Positions 44,021 through 55,655 of a stretch of DNA of 64,000 bases are shown here, piece by piece (position 1 is the stretch's first letter; each line of letters begins with the position of its first letter). Source of the stretch: Bursaphelenchus xylophilus (taxonomy: Eukaryota > Nematoda > Chromadorea > Rhabditida > Aphelenchoididae); assembly GCA_904066235.2 (NCBI GenBank), contig CAJFCV020000002.1:9052001-9116000 (forward strand). The letters run 5' to 3'. A program made the position numbers and the translations under genes. The notes beneath the pieces were generated by a model, which worked only from the letters and a program-made list of their open reading frames with translations, was not told the DNA's origin and did not search any database.

Positions 44021-46357
44021 TCATCGCAGAACTTCAATAGCAACGATAGCTTCTGTATTTCGGCCTTTGAAGAGCAGTGTCTTCTTGGTTCCTGGATAAT
44101 CAAAGCCTTTGTGCCCGTTTTCGCAATCAATGTGGATGTCTTCCAACAACTCCTTGAAAAGGAGTTGCGATGCTTTGAAATAATCGTCACTTCGTACTTG
44201 GAATTGGATCGAGAGGTTTGTCTTTACGTGAGAATACTCAACAATTTGTTGAATGTGCCAACAAAGACGGGAAATTGATTGCTGATAGGGCTGAAAGAAC
44301 GGCATGGGTTAGCAAGTTTTGTTATTGGCGCGAGTGAGCGAGATATAATAAATTTCTTGTCAACTCTCTATATTAACTATAACCTTATCTAACGAGAAAT
44401 TTAAGTAGGCTTGTCACAAAATCAGATGAAGATTTTTTATCATAGAACTTGTTCATAAGATTTATTGTTAGCTGTCCCCCTTAAAATCACCTTAAACCCT
44501 TTAATGGCACTAATTTATACAGCTATAGGCGCAAGCGTTTTTCTCCCAAAATGTGTGATTAAAGCCCGTTTATTGTTGCCTCCCGCATCAAGATGTCGAA
44601 CATCTTGTCTTCGTCAATGGCAAATCTAACAACCGGCAATGTGGTAGGAGCAATTACCAAGTGAGATTTGAGTTGAAAAAATGATCGCCATGCACATATA
44701 GACAATATATTCGCTGTTGCTTACCTCCGACATCTGTCCATTCTGTAATTTATGATGCAAATCGTGCTCGTAGTCCCTCCGCCGTTTGGGATCTCTCCAT
44801 CGGACTGTATCGTCACAACCGACCAAGTTTAAAAGTCCGAGATTGGGCAGAGATGCTTTAATTGCCCCGAAGACTTCGTAATAGTGGCCTATTATTTCGC
44901 TTTTACTAAGATCAATAGCACAGTTGAACTCTTGAAGGTTATGTTGAACGCGTAGCCTGGAATTACAACTGTGAATTTTCTGATAATCATATTTATTTAT
45001 AATCTCAAGGCGATCGTATATGCGCCTTGTCAAACGTATGGGAACTTACTCATCGTTCAGAAACTTTGAGAAATCCAGCAGCTCGTGAGAGGTTATTCTT
45101 CGTGCGTTAATTAAGAAGACAGGTGAGATGCCTGGAAAAGTTTTCAATCAGAATTCATCCGAAAACATGCATAAATACGCAGTATTTACTTGGATAATCG
45201 ATTTTATGTACTTACACAGACCACAGTACCCTTCGCGTCGTTTTTTCCTGGACAATTCAAGATGGTCCAAGGTAATCCCTTCAAACCATGGCATCTGGCA
45301 GGGAGTGCACCTCATTTTCCTCAGCCTTGGCACAATAATGTCTATCATTGGTAAAATTTTCTTTGCGATAAATGGGGATCCTTCCACATCAAAGTCGACG
45401 GAGAAGTAGGCATTGGGGAAGAAATCTGTAATCTTGTAATCATATATGAATCATAGCGGCAGTTTTGTTATTGACAGTGACTATTACAGCACAAGTATTT
45501 TCATATAAAGTTTATGGGGACTTTTTTCGCGGTCCGCACCGTGCACAAAAAGCCATCTATTTTGCACAGTCTTAAAGGACTTTTTTTGAGGTTTGCACTG
45601 TGCGAAAAAAACGTGGGAAAGAAAGTCCAACATGGACTGTGCCAAGGAGAAAAAATGTCTATACACTTTATGAAAATACTAGTAAATATTATACATATAA
45701 ATATTCGATATTCTAAAAGGTTATCTACTTTACCTAAAAACATTCTGCCACAACCCTCCGCAACTTCTGGCGTAAAAAACTCCAACTCATCTTCGCATGG
45801 CATGTTGGCTACGATATGGATACGAATATGGAGTTCTTGTCGGTGTTTGAGTAGCCGGTGCAATGACAACATTTTGAGTTTAAATGCATTATAACTGTCA
45901 ATGTAGATTCTCTCGGTCTCTGAAATTTAAACCCGCATATTTTGAAAAAAGGGCCGAAAAATTTTTTGACAGTGTCTGACAAGAGTTGTGAGATTTTTTT
46001 TTAAATAAAAAATTTACATATTTTTATTACTTTTTAAACTTACTAGTTCCAACAGATACTCCTTGATTGCTATTTGAGAAGAACAAAGTATCCGTTTTTA
46101 TCAGTGATTTTGCCACATCGCACATCCTGTCGTTGATCATCTACAACCAAAATATTATAATAATATTTTTCTTTCCGATGCCGAAAAAATATAATATATA
46201 TCGCCATTTCTTCATTTCACCACAGAGATGGCCAAAAAATTTTACCCGAGCTTACACTGAGCCTTGTCAATCGCCTGCAGCAAAAAAGATTGGGCTTTTC
46301 GATCATGTATTTGACAAAATACGGCACGATCCGTTTGTCCAGTTTATGGCCCAACAT
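44021..46357 (-). CDS. Array family gene, CCRRL type, intact
   Basis: Exons start at 46357 (MLGHKLDKRIVPYFVKYM, FCCRRLTRLS, donor GTAAGC). They continue at about 46140-46044 (MINDRMCDVAKSLIKTD), about 45919-45735 (RIYIDSYNAFKLKMLSLHRL, MPCEDELEFFTPE, CGRMFLG), about 45427-45217 (FFPNAYFSVDFDVEGSPFIA, then VPRLRKMRCTPCQMPWFEG), 45132 to about 45050 (ISPVFLINARRITSHELLDF to NDE), about 44957-44728 (QHNLQEFNCAIDLSKSEII, IKASLPNLGLLNLVG) and about 44295-44021 (SRLCWHIQQIVEYSHVKTNL). All blocks and phases are present. It is the best complete member of its subtype. The gap of 430 bases before the last exon is AT-rich intron. Function unknown. Confidence 0.78.
45515..45645. repeat. GCACTGTGC-word repeat stretch in an intron
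   Basis: Words such as CACCGTGCACAAAAA, TTGCACAGTC, GTTTGCACTGTGCGAAAAAA and GGACTGTGCC recur and are partly inverted around 45575. Similar words fill 59100-59440 and occur inside the elements at 30780 and 50035. Confidence 0.5.
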
Positions 46358-47520
46358 CTTCAAAGATAGATCCTCTAGAGTATAAAACCAAGCAAAAAAA
46401 AGTGTTTACAGCACAGGGAAGTTGCTCGAACCCAGCTTTAAACAGTTTTAACCGTAACAGTAAATGGGAAAAAAGTCGGAGCAAAGTTGAAAAGAGAAAC
46501 TAGAGAGTTGGCGTGAGGCTCTCTTTAAATCAGGAACAACTAACTTTTTTGTCAGAGACAAATCAAAGCATAGTTTTTTTTCGATAAAGTCAACTAGATG
46601 AAGTTTGGTTCGATGTGGTCAACAGAAAGATAACTACAAAGTAAAGGTGATTTTGCGTTAAAAGCGGGAGAGAGAGAGCGATGCGGAGCAGGCTGAAAGA
46701 TAAATTCTTGACCATTACAAAAAAATTAAGAAAGGTTAGATTTCATAGAAAAATATACAGGGTGTACCAATTTGGTGGCCCGATTTGATGGCTATAACTT
46801 CTTTAATTTTGGGCCAAATTTTAAAATCCTTTTTTTCCCTGAATCGTCCCTATTCTGCCAAAATCTGTCTCAGTAGCAGCGGAATCAAATAATAAACATT
46901 TGTGACAAAAATTTTGCCCTCCTTTTAAAGTGGTGACATTCTGTTTGCATGCTGGCTAATGGGGTTACGGCAAGTGCTCCTGTTTCATTATAGGTTATGC
47001 CCGCGTTTGTGAATTGTGTTGCTTTAATTGGAGAATACAAAATACATTAATTTTACACCTGGCGTAGCTGAGATGACATTTCTCTGGGGGGTAGGCAGAT
47101 AGCTATCCTTGGCTGGGCAGAATTGCTTTACATATTTTTTACCGACATCTTTGTTGAAAAAGAAGGCATCTTTCCGACTTCCCGAAGGCGTTATGGAAGC
47201 TCTGCACAGTATTTTGTCTGCAAGATCGATGAGGATTACTGTAAATCCCAACAAAGGAGAGTCGCCTTTCAGACACAGTTCTTTTCACTCGTCATTTGAA
47301 GCATACATTTACAATATTATGAGCCACAAACGAAGGTGCAGTTTTAATCCGCTTCTAATAATTCCGTGATTATTTTTTAACAGTTCTACGATCGTTTGTT
47401 TCGAATTCTGTCTTGTCATCAGATCAAACAATGAATAAAAATATAAGGATTCAAGAAAGGGTATAAAGGAATCCCAGTTGAAACAAATATTTCTTACTGT
47501 TTCTTAAATTTATTTAAAAA
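46358..47520. other. Gap where gene orientation switches
   Basis: This is the junction between the minus-strand and plus-strand parts of the array. It contains a fragment related to the CAGGGTGGGGC element (46763-46860: TACAGGGTGTACCAATTTGG, GGCCCGATTTG). No exon is convincing. Confidence 0.5.
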
Positions 47521-49516
47521 ATGAGTTGTTCTTGTTTTTCCCCTAAAAATGAAGACCGTAGAAAGGAAGAAGAATATTTGATGAAGCGACAGGTAAATGA
47601 AGAGAAGCCCAACGTTGAAGTGAAGGTGGATCCATGGGAAAAGGTCGATCCAAGTCTGTATGCTTTTGCAAGGTTTGCAAAAGTATTTGCAAAAGATGAG
47701 ACGGAGAACAACCTGCTGGCCAAGGTAGGGGTTACCGGTTTTTTAAAAGGTTTATCCAAAGTATGACTAACACTGTAAGACCGCTATATGTTTATTCTAG
47801 TGTCGTCCCTCTTAAGCTTCCCCAAAATTAAAGAAATTACCTTAGCCCCGAAATGGGGCTAAGGTAGTACAGTCCAGTTTAGCCCCCCATGACCCAGTAC
47901 AAACTCCCTCGTCCATTCTAAATCCCAAAATTTATTTCAAAGAATTAATCCAAGTTGTATGGTCCAGCACAAGCCCCCTACGTTTTAGATGAAGCCCCCT
48001 ACGTTTTAGATCAAGCCCCCACTTACATTTTTTGTATTATTCTAATTTGTTCATTATGTGGGGTGTGAAACGGGCAAAACAGTGGGGGTTTGAACTACCT
48101 TTCGTGGGGGGCTCAACTACCGAAGCCCCAAAATTCTGTCTAGGTTGAAACTATAATTTGTCCTGTAGAAAACGTTGTCCTCTGTCTCTCTGCTACTGAA
48201 ATCACTCCTTTAGATTGCTGATCCGAATATTATGTCAAGACCCTACAGTTTCCGCTGTTGTACTTCAATTACTATCAGTGAGTCGCAGGATACAAAGCAA
48301 ACAAGTAGGCATTCGCAAGAGAGCCCTAAAATATAGCACTTTTTTCAGTTTTCCAAGTTAAGTCAAAGTTTTCTGAGGGTTCCGAGTTTGTTTACAAAAT
48401 CAACAACGTCCCAGATCTCATCATAGCTCTTGTTATGGTCAACAGAATGCTACAAAATTCGGAGGACCTCAGAACTATCAGTCTTGATATCCATGCGTAC
48501 CAAAATCAAATTGAATGGTTCACAACTGAGGTTGCTGAAAAGGCTGGCAGGATAATCAAGGGTAAAGTATTATAAATCGTTTCTTTAGTCAAGGAGTTCC
48601 ACGTTTTCAGAGTCAGGCCTGCCGTTTAAATTCAAATTGTTCATCTCACAAGACACCAGTGAGCTGGAATTGATACAGTTCGGCCCGTTCATAAAGCAAC
48701 TTCGGGATCTTTTAGAAACTGTGTTCTGTGGAGTTGCGTATTTGCCACTGCTTCGGGGCGCTAAGCTCAACTATTTATCGGTTTATGGTAGAGAAAATGA
48801 GGGAAAGTTTGGTAAGAATACTTGATTACATATTTTGAACCATTGAAAATTTGTTTTGAGGCTGCCTTTGCAGGCTATAGCATTTAATTTTTTCAGATCT
48901 TGATGACTTGTCTGCCCTGGAATCTAAGGAAATCAGCTTCTTGTTATGTTCACTTTCTCTGAACGATTTTTACGAAAAAAAGTAGGGTGAATATTTCTTA
49001 GGAGTTTACGTATTTTGAGATTTTTCCAGATATCCGCCAGTAATGCGCACCGAGGCCCTGACATGCAAAATTCCCTTGGCCACCGAAAAGATAAGATTCT
49101 TCGAAAAAGTGTTTGGAAATATCGCCAAGACTTTTCCACAACTGAAAGAGATCTCTCTTCATTGCCAGATCGATATTACACGAAAAGACACGGCGGTAGA
49201 TAGAAAAGTCGAACTCATCGCATTAAACATCAACAAAAACTTTGAATTAACGCCATGGAAGTCAGAAATAAACAGCGAGATTCTCGTTTTCTTTGAAGCC
49301 AGACACCATTTTGAAAATGTTGTCAGAATTTTGAAGAAGATGGTGCCTGGATTAAAAAGCGGTACACCCGTGTGCCGGGATAGCGACGATGACGTGATGG
49401 AAACTCTTGAGATGAGAGAATTGGACAAGAAAGTCTTGATTATCAAACTCTACCGAGAGCTGCGACCTGGAGCCTGGGAGTCTTCCGGAATAACTGACGT
49501 TGGTGCATCTGCGTAA
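47521..49516 (+). CDS. Array family gene, CxC N-terminus
   Basis: Exons are 47521-47724, 48214-48304, 48349-48561, 48611-48811, 48897-48981 and 49030-49516, with all phases matching. The N-terminus MSCSCFSPKNEDRRKEEEYL is highly charged after two Cys residues, a pattern that could allow lipid anchoring, though none is proven. Block II ends EVAEKAGRIIKG. Block III reads FGPFIKQLRDLLETVFCGVA. Block IV is short and acidic (LDDLSALESKEISFLL). Block V reads RTEALTCKIPLATEKIRFFE with FGNIAKTFPQLKEISL and is fused to the last block, with no intron. The 3' end is partly duplicated at 53198-53316. Function unknown. Confidence 0.75.
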
Positions 49517-50430
49517 TATTGGCTTATTTGTATCCTTTTATTCTGTTTCGATAAAGTTTTCATCGTAGTTGGCAAGCGGGGATGAACGTATGTCAAGATT
49601 ACAGATATTGGTCTGAAGATTGGATCTTAGGTAAGCACCGGTTTTTAAGACCTAGAAAATAGCCCTGCAAACACCATGAAGAAAATTTCTCCCCATACTG
49701 ATTGGATTCGGCTGAAAATGGACAAGGCGGCGATGAACAGATGCCAAGGGCGTAGAAACAAAGACCTCCTGTAAAGTTGTGACGCTAATCGGAAGAGGAC
49801 TTATTTGCAATCACAACGATACCATAATCATGCCTTAGCGCCCACTGGCTTATGAGTTACAAACGTGTTTTTTCAAAGTATTTAGAAAGAAAATTTTGTC
49901 ATCCCGTTTTTTGTCTTTTGCAAAAAAAGTCCATCAAATGATATGATTTTTTTGGGTATGGTTTTAGTTGGTCCCAGAATGTTTCTATGCCGAATTTGGA
50001 GGTTCTAGGCCCAGCGGTTCCCGAGATACTAGGTATACTAGTCGAGCCATAAAGTCCGTAGAATTTTTTTCGCCGACGTCGCGGGTGCAATCGCCGAAAA
50101 GTGCATGTCGCTAGTGCAAAAACGGGGAATCGCCGCGGTGTGCGAAAAAAAGGGTTGAATGCACTGTGCAAAATTCTACGGACTTTATGTCGCGCCTAGT
50201 ATTATACATATTTGCCAAAAATCTTGATTTTTTCATAAACCTTCAACAGGGTGCAGTTTAATCCTCTCCTAGTTCCTTTACTTTACTGAAGAACCATTCC
50301 TGCTTGGCTTGCATTTTTCTTTATCGTCTGCTCAAACAGCGGATGAAAATCGATGATTTTGATAATGTACATAAAGAACCATACTTGAAACAAATATTCG
50401 GATTATTTTTTCATTTCGTTGGGTATTATT
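49517..50430. other. Gap with a short inverted-repeat element
   Basis: At about 50035-50206 ACTAGTCGAGCCATAAAGTC then CGTAGAATTTT is matched by AAATTCTACGGACTTTATG then TCGCGCCTAGT. This is a roughly 170-bp element flanked by TA-like bases and related to the one at 30780. The bases from about 50207 repeat at 53693 as part of a segmental duplication. Confidence 0.65.
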
Positions 50431-52180
50431 ATGAGCTGTTTTTGTGTTTCAAGAAAACACAAAGATCGCACGGAGCAAGAGGAATATTTAAAGCCGGAAC
50501 GGCAAGAGGAACGGTCAGTGGATGAGGAGAAAGACAACGGCGAAGGTATGAAAACTGATACCTGGAAAAAAGTTGACTCCAAGTTGGAGTTTCATAGCTT
50601 TGTAAACTTCTCCAAGGAGTATGCCAAGGATGACTTTGAGAACAATCTGCTGTTCAAGGTAGGGAATATAGATTGCTGTTCAAGGTAGGGAATATAGAAA
50701 ACTACAAGAATATGAACTGTCACGCATCTGAATTCTTACCTGTTTATTTTTAGACAGCTGATCCGTCAATTATCCAAAAAATATTCAAATTTAAGGGATA
50801 CTCTTATTTGAAGGTGACTGAAGACAAAGATAACCATGAAACAGGTAAATTAAACCTTAAAATCACTCTATGACCAATCATTTGTTTAGTTTTCAAGCTA
50901 GTTTCTCAGCTCACGCCAACGTCCGAATTCACGTATGGCATCAAGAGTGTGCCCGATTTGGTGATGGCTTTTGTATTTTTAAACCGACTTTTGGAGAAAG
51001 TAGATAAACAACTGACGGTGGACATTGATGGATACAGCAAGAAGATCGACTGGTTGACAGCTGAAGTCGCGGAGAAAGCGGGAAAATTGTTAGCTGGTAA
51101 TAAAGTTTGACTTAAAATTTGTTGCTCTGTAAGAAGTAGCCGAGCTAATATTACACCTTCCAGAATCCAACTCACCTATTCGATTTTCACTCAGTATCGC
51201 TGAAAATGTCAATGAGCTTGCTTTGGAGCAATTTACACCGTTTTTGAAGCAAATTGGGAAAAACTTAAAGCGTGTATCTTGTGGAGCGGAGAACCTTTCG
51301 ATGCTTAAAGGTTACCAAGTTGATCAACTCAACCTGAATGCTCGGGACGACGAAAAAACTCCTAGTAAGTGCTATTCTGACTATTAGCGTACACCAAAAA
51401 TTGTTTAGACATCCAAGCTTTGCTGGAGGTCAATGCCAAGGAAATCGAGTGCCGTGCTCTGTCCATGGCCGAGTTCTATGGGAAAAGGTGAGAAGAAAGC
51501 CATGGTTGTAGATGAGGAACTAGCTTAATACCGAAATTAAAGCATATCTTTTACTGTCGAATTTCAAAACGTTAACAGAAGTCATAAGCGAAGATTTCTA
51601 GCAGACTTAATAGAAAATGTTAGTGTTGAGACCAGACGCTTCCCTTGTCAAAAGTGTTCTTACAAAACGTGCTATATAACGCTGATTTAGCTATCCACCT
51701 CAATCCCGGACCGAATCTCTGGAGTGCAAGATCCCCTTGGAAAATGAGAAGGCTGATTTCTTCGAGAAAACGTTCAGCAATATTGCAAGAACCTTTCCCA
51801 ACCTAAAAAACTTTGTTCTTTCCGATCGAGTCTATGTGACCCATAATACTGTAAGCCACACGAGATCAATTTGTTAGGACACTTTTTAGGCTATTGAAAA
51901 GACCGTTGAATTAATTGCGGCTAACGTCAACAAAGCGCTCGGCCGAACTTCGTATTTGGCCGACATCCGAGCCGAGATTCTGATCAGATTTGAAGCCGGC
52001 AATCAATACGAAAAGGTGGCAAAACTCTTGATGAAAGCGTTGCCGGACTTGGAGACAAGTGGGGCTCCTGATGATTCGAATGGGCTTATTTTGGGAACAC
52101 TCCAACATTACACGGAGAAGAAGAATGTTCACATCGAGGTCATCCAGGAAACAGAGGCTGGAGCTTTGGATGACGCGTGA
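50431..52180 (+). CDS. Array family gene, CxC N-terminus, duplicate A
   Basis: The start is MSCFCVSRKHKDRTEQEEYL at 50431. Seven more exons follow. Block I continuation begins ADPSIIQKIFKFKGYSYLKV. Block II is FKLVSQLTPTSEFTYGIKSV through KAGKLLAG, block III FTPFLKQIGKNLKRVSCGAE, and block IV ALLEVNAKEIECRALSMAEF. Block V is RTESLECKIPLENEKADFFE with FSNIARTFPNLKNFVL. The last exon is VELIAANVNKALGRTSYLAD. All joins are in phase. The end of exon 1 with its donor (TGCTGTTCAAG|GTAGGG) is tandemly duplicated within 30 bases (50647-50690), giving two possible donors. It is about 90 percent identical by eye to the gene at 53919. Function unknown. Confidence 0.78.
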
Positions 52181-52264
52181 TGTAAATGACCAAATATTTA
52201 TTTTTTTGTGCAACTCTGATCTATGTTTTTGAAAACGAATTATAAATCTGTATGCTCTTTTACT

Positions 52265-52993
52265 TAGGCATGGCTCCGGGCCGGGCTTTCCAAAATTTCC
52301 CGGCCCGGGCCGGGCCGACTAATTTCTCGGCCCGACCCCGGGCTTCGATTTTCAGGCCCGGCCCGGTTTTTTATGAAATCTGAGTTTTGCCCGGAAAAAA
52401 AGGAAAAAATACGCTTTTTCGATAAAATTTTTCATTTTTTCGAACACAATGCTGATAGCGAACGTAAAATGACCTTATTTACCACTCGCCCAAATGAAAA
52501 AATAATTTTCAAGTCAATTTGAAAAAAAAATTCAGAAATTCTTAAGTGCGACCTCATAGTTAATTCGCTGGCAAAAAAAAACAAAAGGAAAAATTTTCAA
52601 AAATACGCAATACGCTTGTAGGTTTTTTCAAATTCAATAAAAGATCTGTGATAAAACATTTTTGCTAAAATTTGGGTGACTATACACAAAATTTTATGAT
52701 TTTTTGTAACCAGATGGTAAGACAATTTATGGCGACTTAGTAATTTATAAAAATAGTCAAGCGGCAATTGAACTATGTATATGTTTTGCTAAATTATCTT
52801 TTACATTTTGCGAATTTTCCTTTCATTTCCTGCTTTGTTTCTTTCCAGCGTAGTACAAAAATTTTCCGGGCCGAACCGGGCCGGGCTTTCCAAATTTTAC
52901 AAGCCCGGGCCCGGGCCGGGCTTGGAGATTTAGGCCCGGCCCGCAGGCCCGGGCCGGGCCGGGCCGGGCTGGCCCGGTTTGCAGCCATGCTTA
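52265..52993. mobile_element. hAT-like inverted-repeat element with 8-bp duplication
   Basis: The 729-bp element has ends TAGGCATGGCTCCGGGCC and the inverse GCAGCCATGCTTA. Very GC-rich arms of CCCGGGCC/GGCCCGGG words surround an AT-rich middle. CTTTTACT occurs directly at both sides (52257-52264 and 52994-53001), a perfect 8-base duplication as made by hAT transposases. The paralogous 3' flank at 55727-55750 lacks the element. No transposase gene is present. Confidence 0.88.
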
Positions 52994-53197
52994 CTTTTAC
53001 TCGCAAACTATCAAACGAAACGCTTATTGAAACCGCTATTTTCAAGCCCAGATTCACAAAAAAACGTGTCACTTCCGAGGCTTTTGAGTCAGACATCACT
53101 GACATTCTGAGCGCTTTAAACAATCTATGAAACTTGGTAAACGTGGCCAAATTCACCTCTACACTAATTTACGTAATTGCAAAAGCATCAAAAAAAG

Positions 53198-53316
53198 GGA
53201 TAGCGACGATGATGTGATGGAAACTCTTGAGATGAGAGAATTAGACAAGAAAGTCTTGATCATCAAATTCTACCAAGAGCTGCGACCTGGAGTCTGGGAG
53301 CCTCCGACGGCGTAGC
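53198..53316 (+). pseudogene. Remnant of the 3' end of a CxC-type gene
   Basis: The bases from GGGATAGCGACGATGATGTG onward match the end of the gene at 47521-49516 (its 49377-49516), reading DSDDDVMETLEMRELDKKVL and a changed C-terminus. No other exon accompanies it, so it is a duplicated fragment. It is followed by a copy (53414-53580) of the repeat also found at 11795. Confidence 0.75.
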
Positions 53317-53413
53317 TGACGTTGAGGCAATTGCATAATAAATATTTGTTTATTTGGGTTCGTTTATTCTGTATCGATAAAGTTTGCCAGCGGGACAGAA
53401 CGTACAAAGTTGT

Positions 53414-53580
53414 ATATACAGGGTCTTACAAAAAACGTGAAGGAAAGTGGCTATAACTTCCGGCGGAGGCGGCGCAGAGACTTCGTATTTGAAATATGTA
53501 TTTTTAAAAGACATTAGTTTTTGACTACGAAATAACAAACTTTTAAAGTGCAAACTGAGGTCGCTACGGCCTTTTTTTGG
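53414..53580. repeat. Dispersed repeat, second copy
   Basis: ATACAGGGTCTTACAAAA then TTCCGGCGGAGGCGGCGCAG and GAGGTCGCTACGGCC match the stretch at 11795-11965. Probably the end of a transposon. Confidence 0.7.
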
Positions 53581-53918
53581 GTACGGTGTTACTTTGCCCC
53601 GAATGTTTCTATGCCGAATTTGGAGGTTTTAGGCCCAGCGGTTCCCGAGATACGATGCGGAAAGAAAATCTTCTTGACCAGTATGTTGTGTTCACATATT
53701 TGCCAAAAATCTTGATTTTTTCATAAACCTTCAACAGGGTGCAGTTTAATCCCCTCCATGTTCCTTTACTTTACTGAAGATTCATTCCTGTTTGACTTGC
53801 ATTTTTCTTTATCGTCTGCTCAAACAGCGGATGAAAATCGATGATTTTGATAATGTACATAAAGAACCATATTTGAAACAAATATTCGGGTTATTTTTTC
53901 ATTTCTTTCCATATTATT

Positions 53919-55655
53919 ATGCCCTGCTTTTGTGTTTCTCGAAGAAACAAAGACCGCACGGAGGAAGAGGAATACATAAAGCCGGAACGGCAAGAGGAAC
54001 GGTCAGTGGATGAAGAGAAAGACAACTGCGAAAGTATGAAGACTGATATTTGGGAAAAAGTTGACTCCAAGTTGAGGTCTTATAGCTTTGTAAGCTTCTC
54101 CGAAAAGTATGACAAGGATGACTTTGAGAACAATCTTCTGTTCAAGGTAAGGAATAGAGATTTCAACTGCGAGATTATAAACTATTAAAAATTAGAATTC
54201 TTACCTGTTTATTTTCAGACAGCTGATCCAACAATTATACAAAAGATATTCAATTTTAAGGGATTCTCTTATTTGAAGGTGACTGAAGATAAAGATAACC
54301 ATGAAACAGGTAAATTAAACCTTAGAATCATTCCATGACCAATCTTTGTTTAGTTTTCAAGCTGGTTTCTCAGCTCACGCCAACGTCCGAATTCACGTAT
54401 GGCATCAAGAGTGTGCCCGATTTGGTGATGGCTTTTGTATTTTTAAACCGGCTTTTGGAGAACGTAGATAAACAACTGATAGTGGACATTGATGGATACA
54501 GCAAGAAGATCGACTGGTTTACAGCAGAAACTGCGAAAAAAGCGGGAAAATTGTTGTCTGGTAATCAAGTTTGACTTAAAATAATTGGTTTATGAGAAGC
54601 ATCCGAGCCAGTACTTTCCAGAATCCAACTCACCTATTCCATTTTTACTCAGTATCACTGAAAATGTCAATGCGCTCGCTATGGAGCAATTTGCACCGTT
54701 TTTGAAGCAAATTGGGAAAAACTTAAAGCGTGTATCTTGCGGAGCGGAGAATCTTTCAATGCTCAAAGGATTTCAAGTTGATCAGCTCAACCTGAATGCT
54801 CGGGACGACGAAAAAACTCCTAGTAAGTGCTATACTGACTAACAGCGTACATCAAAAATTATTTAGACATCCAAGCTTTGCTGGAGGTCAATGCCAAGGA
54901 AATCGAGTGCCGTGCTCTGTCTGTGGCCGAGTTCTATGAGAAAAGGTGAGAAGGCCATGGTTGTAGACGAGGAACTAGCTTAATACCGAAGTTGAAGCAG
55001 ATCCTCTACTTTCGAATAGTTTGGCCACAAAAACTAAAATTAAAAAATTTTAACAAAAGTCCTAGTCGAAAATTGCTACCAGGTTTAATAGAAAATATGA
55101 GCATTGAGACTAGAGGCTTCCCTTGTCAAAAATGTTCTTACTAGACGTGCTATATAACGCTGATTTAGCTATCCACCTCAATCCCGGACCGAATCTCTGG
55201 AGTGCAAGATCCCCTTGGAAAATGAGAAGGCTGATTTCATCGAGAAAACGTTCAGCAATATTGCAAGAACCTTCCCCAACCTAAAAAACTGTGATCTGTG
55301 TGATTATGTCTATGTGACCAAGAATACTGTAAGCCACACGAGATCAATATAGAACACTGTTTAGGCTGTTGAAAAGACCGTTGAGTTAATTGCGGCTAAC
55401 GTCAACAAAGCGCTCGGCCGAACTTCGTATTCGGCCGACATCCGAGCCGAGATTCTGATCAGATTTGAAGCCGGCAATCAATACGAAAAGGTGACAAAAC
55501 TCTTGATGAAAGCTTTGCCGGACTTTGAGACACGTGGGTATCCTGATGATGCGGATGGATTTATCAGCGGAACTTTTTGGCATTCTACGGAGAAGAGGAA
55601 TTTTCACATCGAGATCTTCCAGGCAACAGAGGCTGGAGCTTTGGATGACGCGTGA
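53919..55655 (+). CDS. Array family gene, CxC N-terminus, duplicate B
   Basis: The start is MPCFCVSRRNKDRTEEEEYI. Exon layout, phases and most codons follow the gene at 50431, about 3.49 kb upstream. Block II is FKLVSQLTPTSEFTYGIKSV through KAGKLLSG, block III FAPFLKQIGKNLKRVSCGAE, and block IV ALLEVNAKEIECRALSVAEF. Block V is RTESLECKIPLENEKADFIE with FSNIARTFPNLKNCDL. The last exon is VELIAANVNKALGRTSYSAD. The second exon begins ADPTIIQKIFNFKGFSYLKV. The upstream 200 bases and the 3' flank to about 55920 are duplicated as well. Differences cluster in the N-terminal charged region and after block V (CDLCDYVYVTKNT against FVLSDRVYVTHNT). Function unknown. Confidence 0.78.

Noticed and set aside
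48000..48130. Repeated GCCCCC and AAGCCCCCTACG words as a separate element
   Set aside because: A few short repeats in an intron with no ends or duplications. Too little to call an element.
52768..53156. Open frames on both strands rich in Gly, Pro, Arg and Ala
   Set aside because: They cross the GC-rich arm of the hAT-like element. The composition explains the lack of stops.
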